Shown here: in pieces, positions 63,408 through 64,000 of the stretch | Layout of the letters: each line of letters opens with the position of its first letter | Position numbering within the stretch: position 1 is the first letter of the stretch | Origin: Pseudoalteromonas luteoviolacea NCIMB 1944 | GTDB lineage: Bacteria; Pseudomonadota; Gammaproteobacteria; Enterobacterales; Alteromonadaceae | NCBI RefSeq assembly: GCF_001625565.1 | Contig: NZ_AUXS01000075.1 | Coordinates: forward strand, 310,001-374,000 | Length of the DNA stretch: 64,000 bases | Direction: 5' to 3' | The notes under the pieces: generated by a model | The model's input: only the letters and a program-made list of their open reading frames with translations | Database searches by the model: none | What the model was told of the DNA's origin: nothing | Translations under genes and position numbers: made by a program

Positions 63408-64000
63408 ATGCGAGTAATTAAAGAAATTACCAAATATGCACCAAACTCGATTTTTGTTTCACTTGTGTTTGGTGGCTTAGCGGGTGTTGTTTACACCGGA
63501 CTTATCCCCATTTTATTGATCGGAATTGAAGATCTAGTCAATGCGAATCAAAGCGGTAACACAGCTGTTGTACTGGGTATTCAGGTGTCAAATGTCGCCT
63601 TAGCTGGGTTGTTTTTAGCGCTGTGTTTTGCCATTTTGATATTCAGAGTGCTCTCTCAGACCATTTTGCTCAAGGCAAGCTTTTTATTTGCCACATCTTT
63701 TCGTAAAAAACTCTATGAGAAGGTGCTGGCAAGTAAACTTGATAAATTAGAAGACACCGGATCAGCAAGGCTAATCAACGCGTTAACCACTGACATAAAC
63801 AATATTGTCGGAGGTGGTCAGTCAGCACCAGTGTTATTTATTAACCTGATCACCATTTTCGGCATGCTGATTTATGTGTGGGTGGTCAATTCTTCAGTAT
63901 TTTATTTTTTGATCATTGCGCTGCTAATTGGCGTGATCACCTATCAAGTGCCTCTTATTTTGGCGGGAAACTATTTTACACGATCAAGGGAATGGAGAGA
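63408..64000 (+). CDS. Cyclic-peptide-type ABC exporter (PvdE/SyrD-like), 5' part
   Basis: The first 197 codons are visible and the gene runs off the window. It begins MRVIKEITKYAPNSIF, with hydrophobic helices at about 15-40, 60-85, 145-165 and 168-190. The segment GSARLINALTTDINNI matches the conserved intracellular loop of transmembrane domains in the SyrD/PvdE/cyclic peptide exporter family, in which a C-terminal ATPase follows. That ATPase would lie outside the window. Coupled to the acylase gene, it would move the finished, possibly acylated, peptide into the periplasm. Confidence 0.85.
   Translation, partial: MRVIKEITKYAPNSIFVSLVFGGLAGVVYTGLIPILLIGIEDLVNANQSGNTAVVLGIQVSNVALAGLFLALCFAILIFRVLSQTILLKASFLFATSFRKKLYEKVLASKLDKLEDTGSARLINALTTDINNIVGGGQSAPVLFINLITIFGMLIYVWVVNSSVFYFLIIALLIGVITYQVPLILAGNYFTRSREWR

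Noticed and set aside
1..64000. CRISPR array, rRNA operon, complete insertion sequence or prophage
   Set aside because: No regularly spaced repeats, no rRNA-like sequence, no transposase with terminal repeats and no phage structural genes were seen.

Overview
The window reads as chromosome of a marine gammaproteobacterium of the order Alteromonadales, most like Pseudoalteromonas. This rests on recognisable core proteins (GcvR, BamC, BamE, IlvC/IlvY, YhbY, RlmE, FtsH, FolP, GlmM, TpiA, SecG), moderate G+C, and many surface and transport genes. The genus is an inference from protein resemblance; no rRNA gene is present to confirm it.

Positions 1-37700 are mostly core or common genome. The 3' end of pdxJ is followed by gcvR-bcp (minus strand), bamC without the dapA gene that usually precedes it, a YjiH-type membrane protein, a small DUF2897-like membrane protein with a hexamer repeat, an ankyrin/membrane protein, bamE, a GIY-YIG protein overlapping an M28 peptidase, a TPR lipoprotein and a chemoreceptor. 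Next come ilvC/ilvY, an orphan response regulator with a degenerate receiver, and a probable metal-uptake operon (DUF4856 lipoprotein, imelysin-like lipoprotein, FecA-like TonB receptor) with a fatty-acid-hydroxylase-superfamily gene behind it. After that are a Kef-type antiporter, a Spo0M-like protein, an ElaA-like acetyltransferase, an NSS symporter, an RstAB-like two-component system, a lipoprotein, a penicillin-binding-like serine hydrolase, and the conserved block yhbY / rlmE-ftsH-folP-glmM-tpiA-secG-tRNA-Leu(GAG).

In related bacteria secG-tRNA-Leu is followed by rimP-nusA-infB. Here the synteny stops exactly at the tRNA (37700). The remaining 26 kb is accessory: about 0.6 kb without a gene, a small zinc-ribbon membrane protein, and then a nonribosomal peptide biosynthesis locus that continues past the right edge.

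The locus has two arms. The minus-strand arm (59960 to 39191) encodes a type II thioesterase, a MacA-like adaptor, a LolD/MacB-type ATPase, an FtsX/MacB-type permease, a proline/aspartyl-hydroxylase-like Fe(II)/2-oxoglutarate enzyme and two NRPSs. NRPS A is docking-C-A-T-C-A-T and NRPS B is docking-C-A-T-C-A-T-TE, four modules in all. The plus-strand arm (61003 onward) encodes a penicillin-acylase-family Ntn hydrolase (PvdQ-like role) and the start of a PvdE/SyrD-type exporter. Together they suggest a four-residue, possibly N-acylated peptide that contains serine. It would be exported to the periplasm, trimmed by the acylase and expelled by the MacAB-like pump, a logic resembling pyoverdine maturation. 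The arms diverge from a 1.04-kb intergenic region with a LuxR-type-box-like sequence and an inverted repeat.
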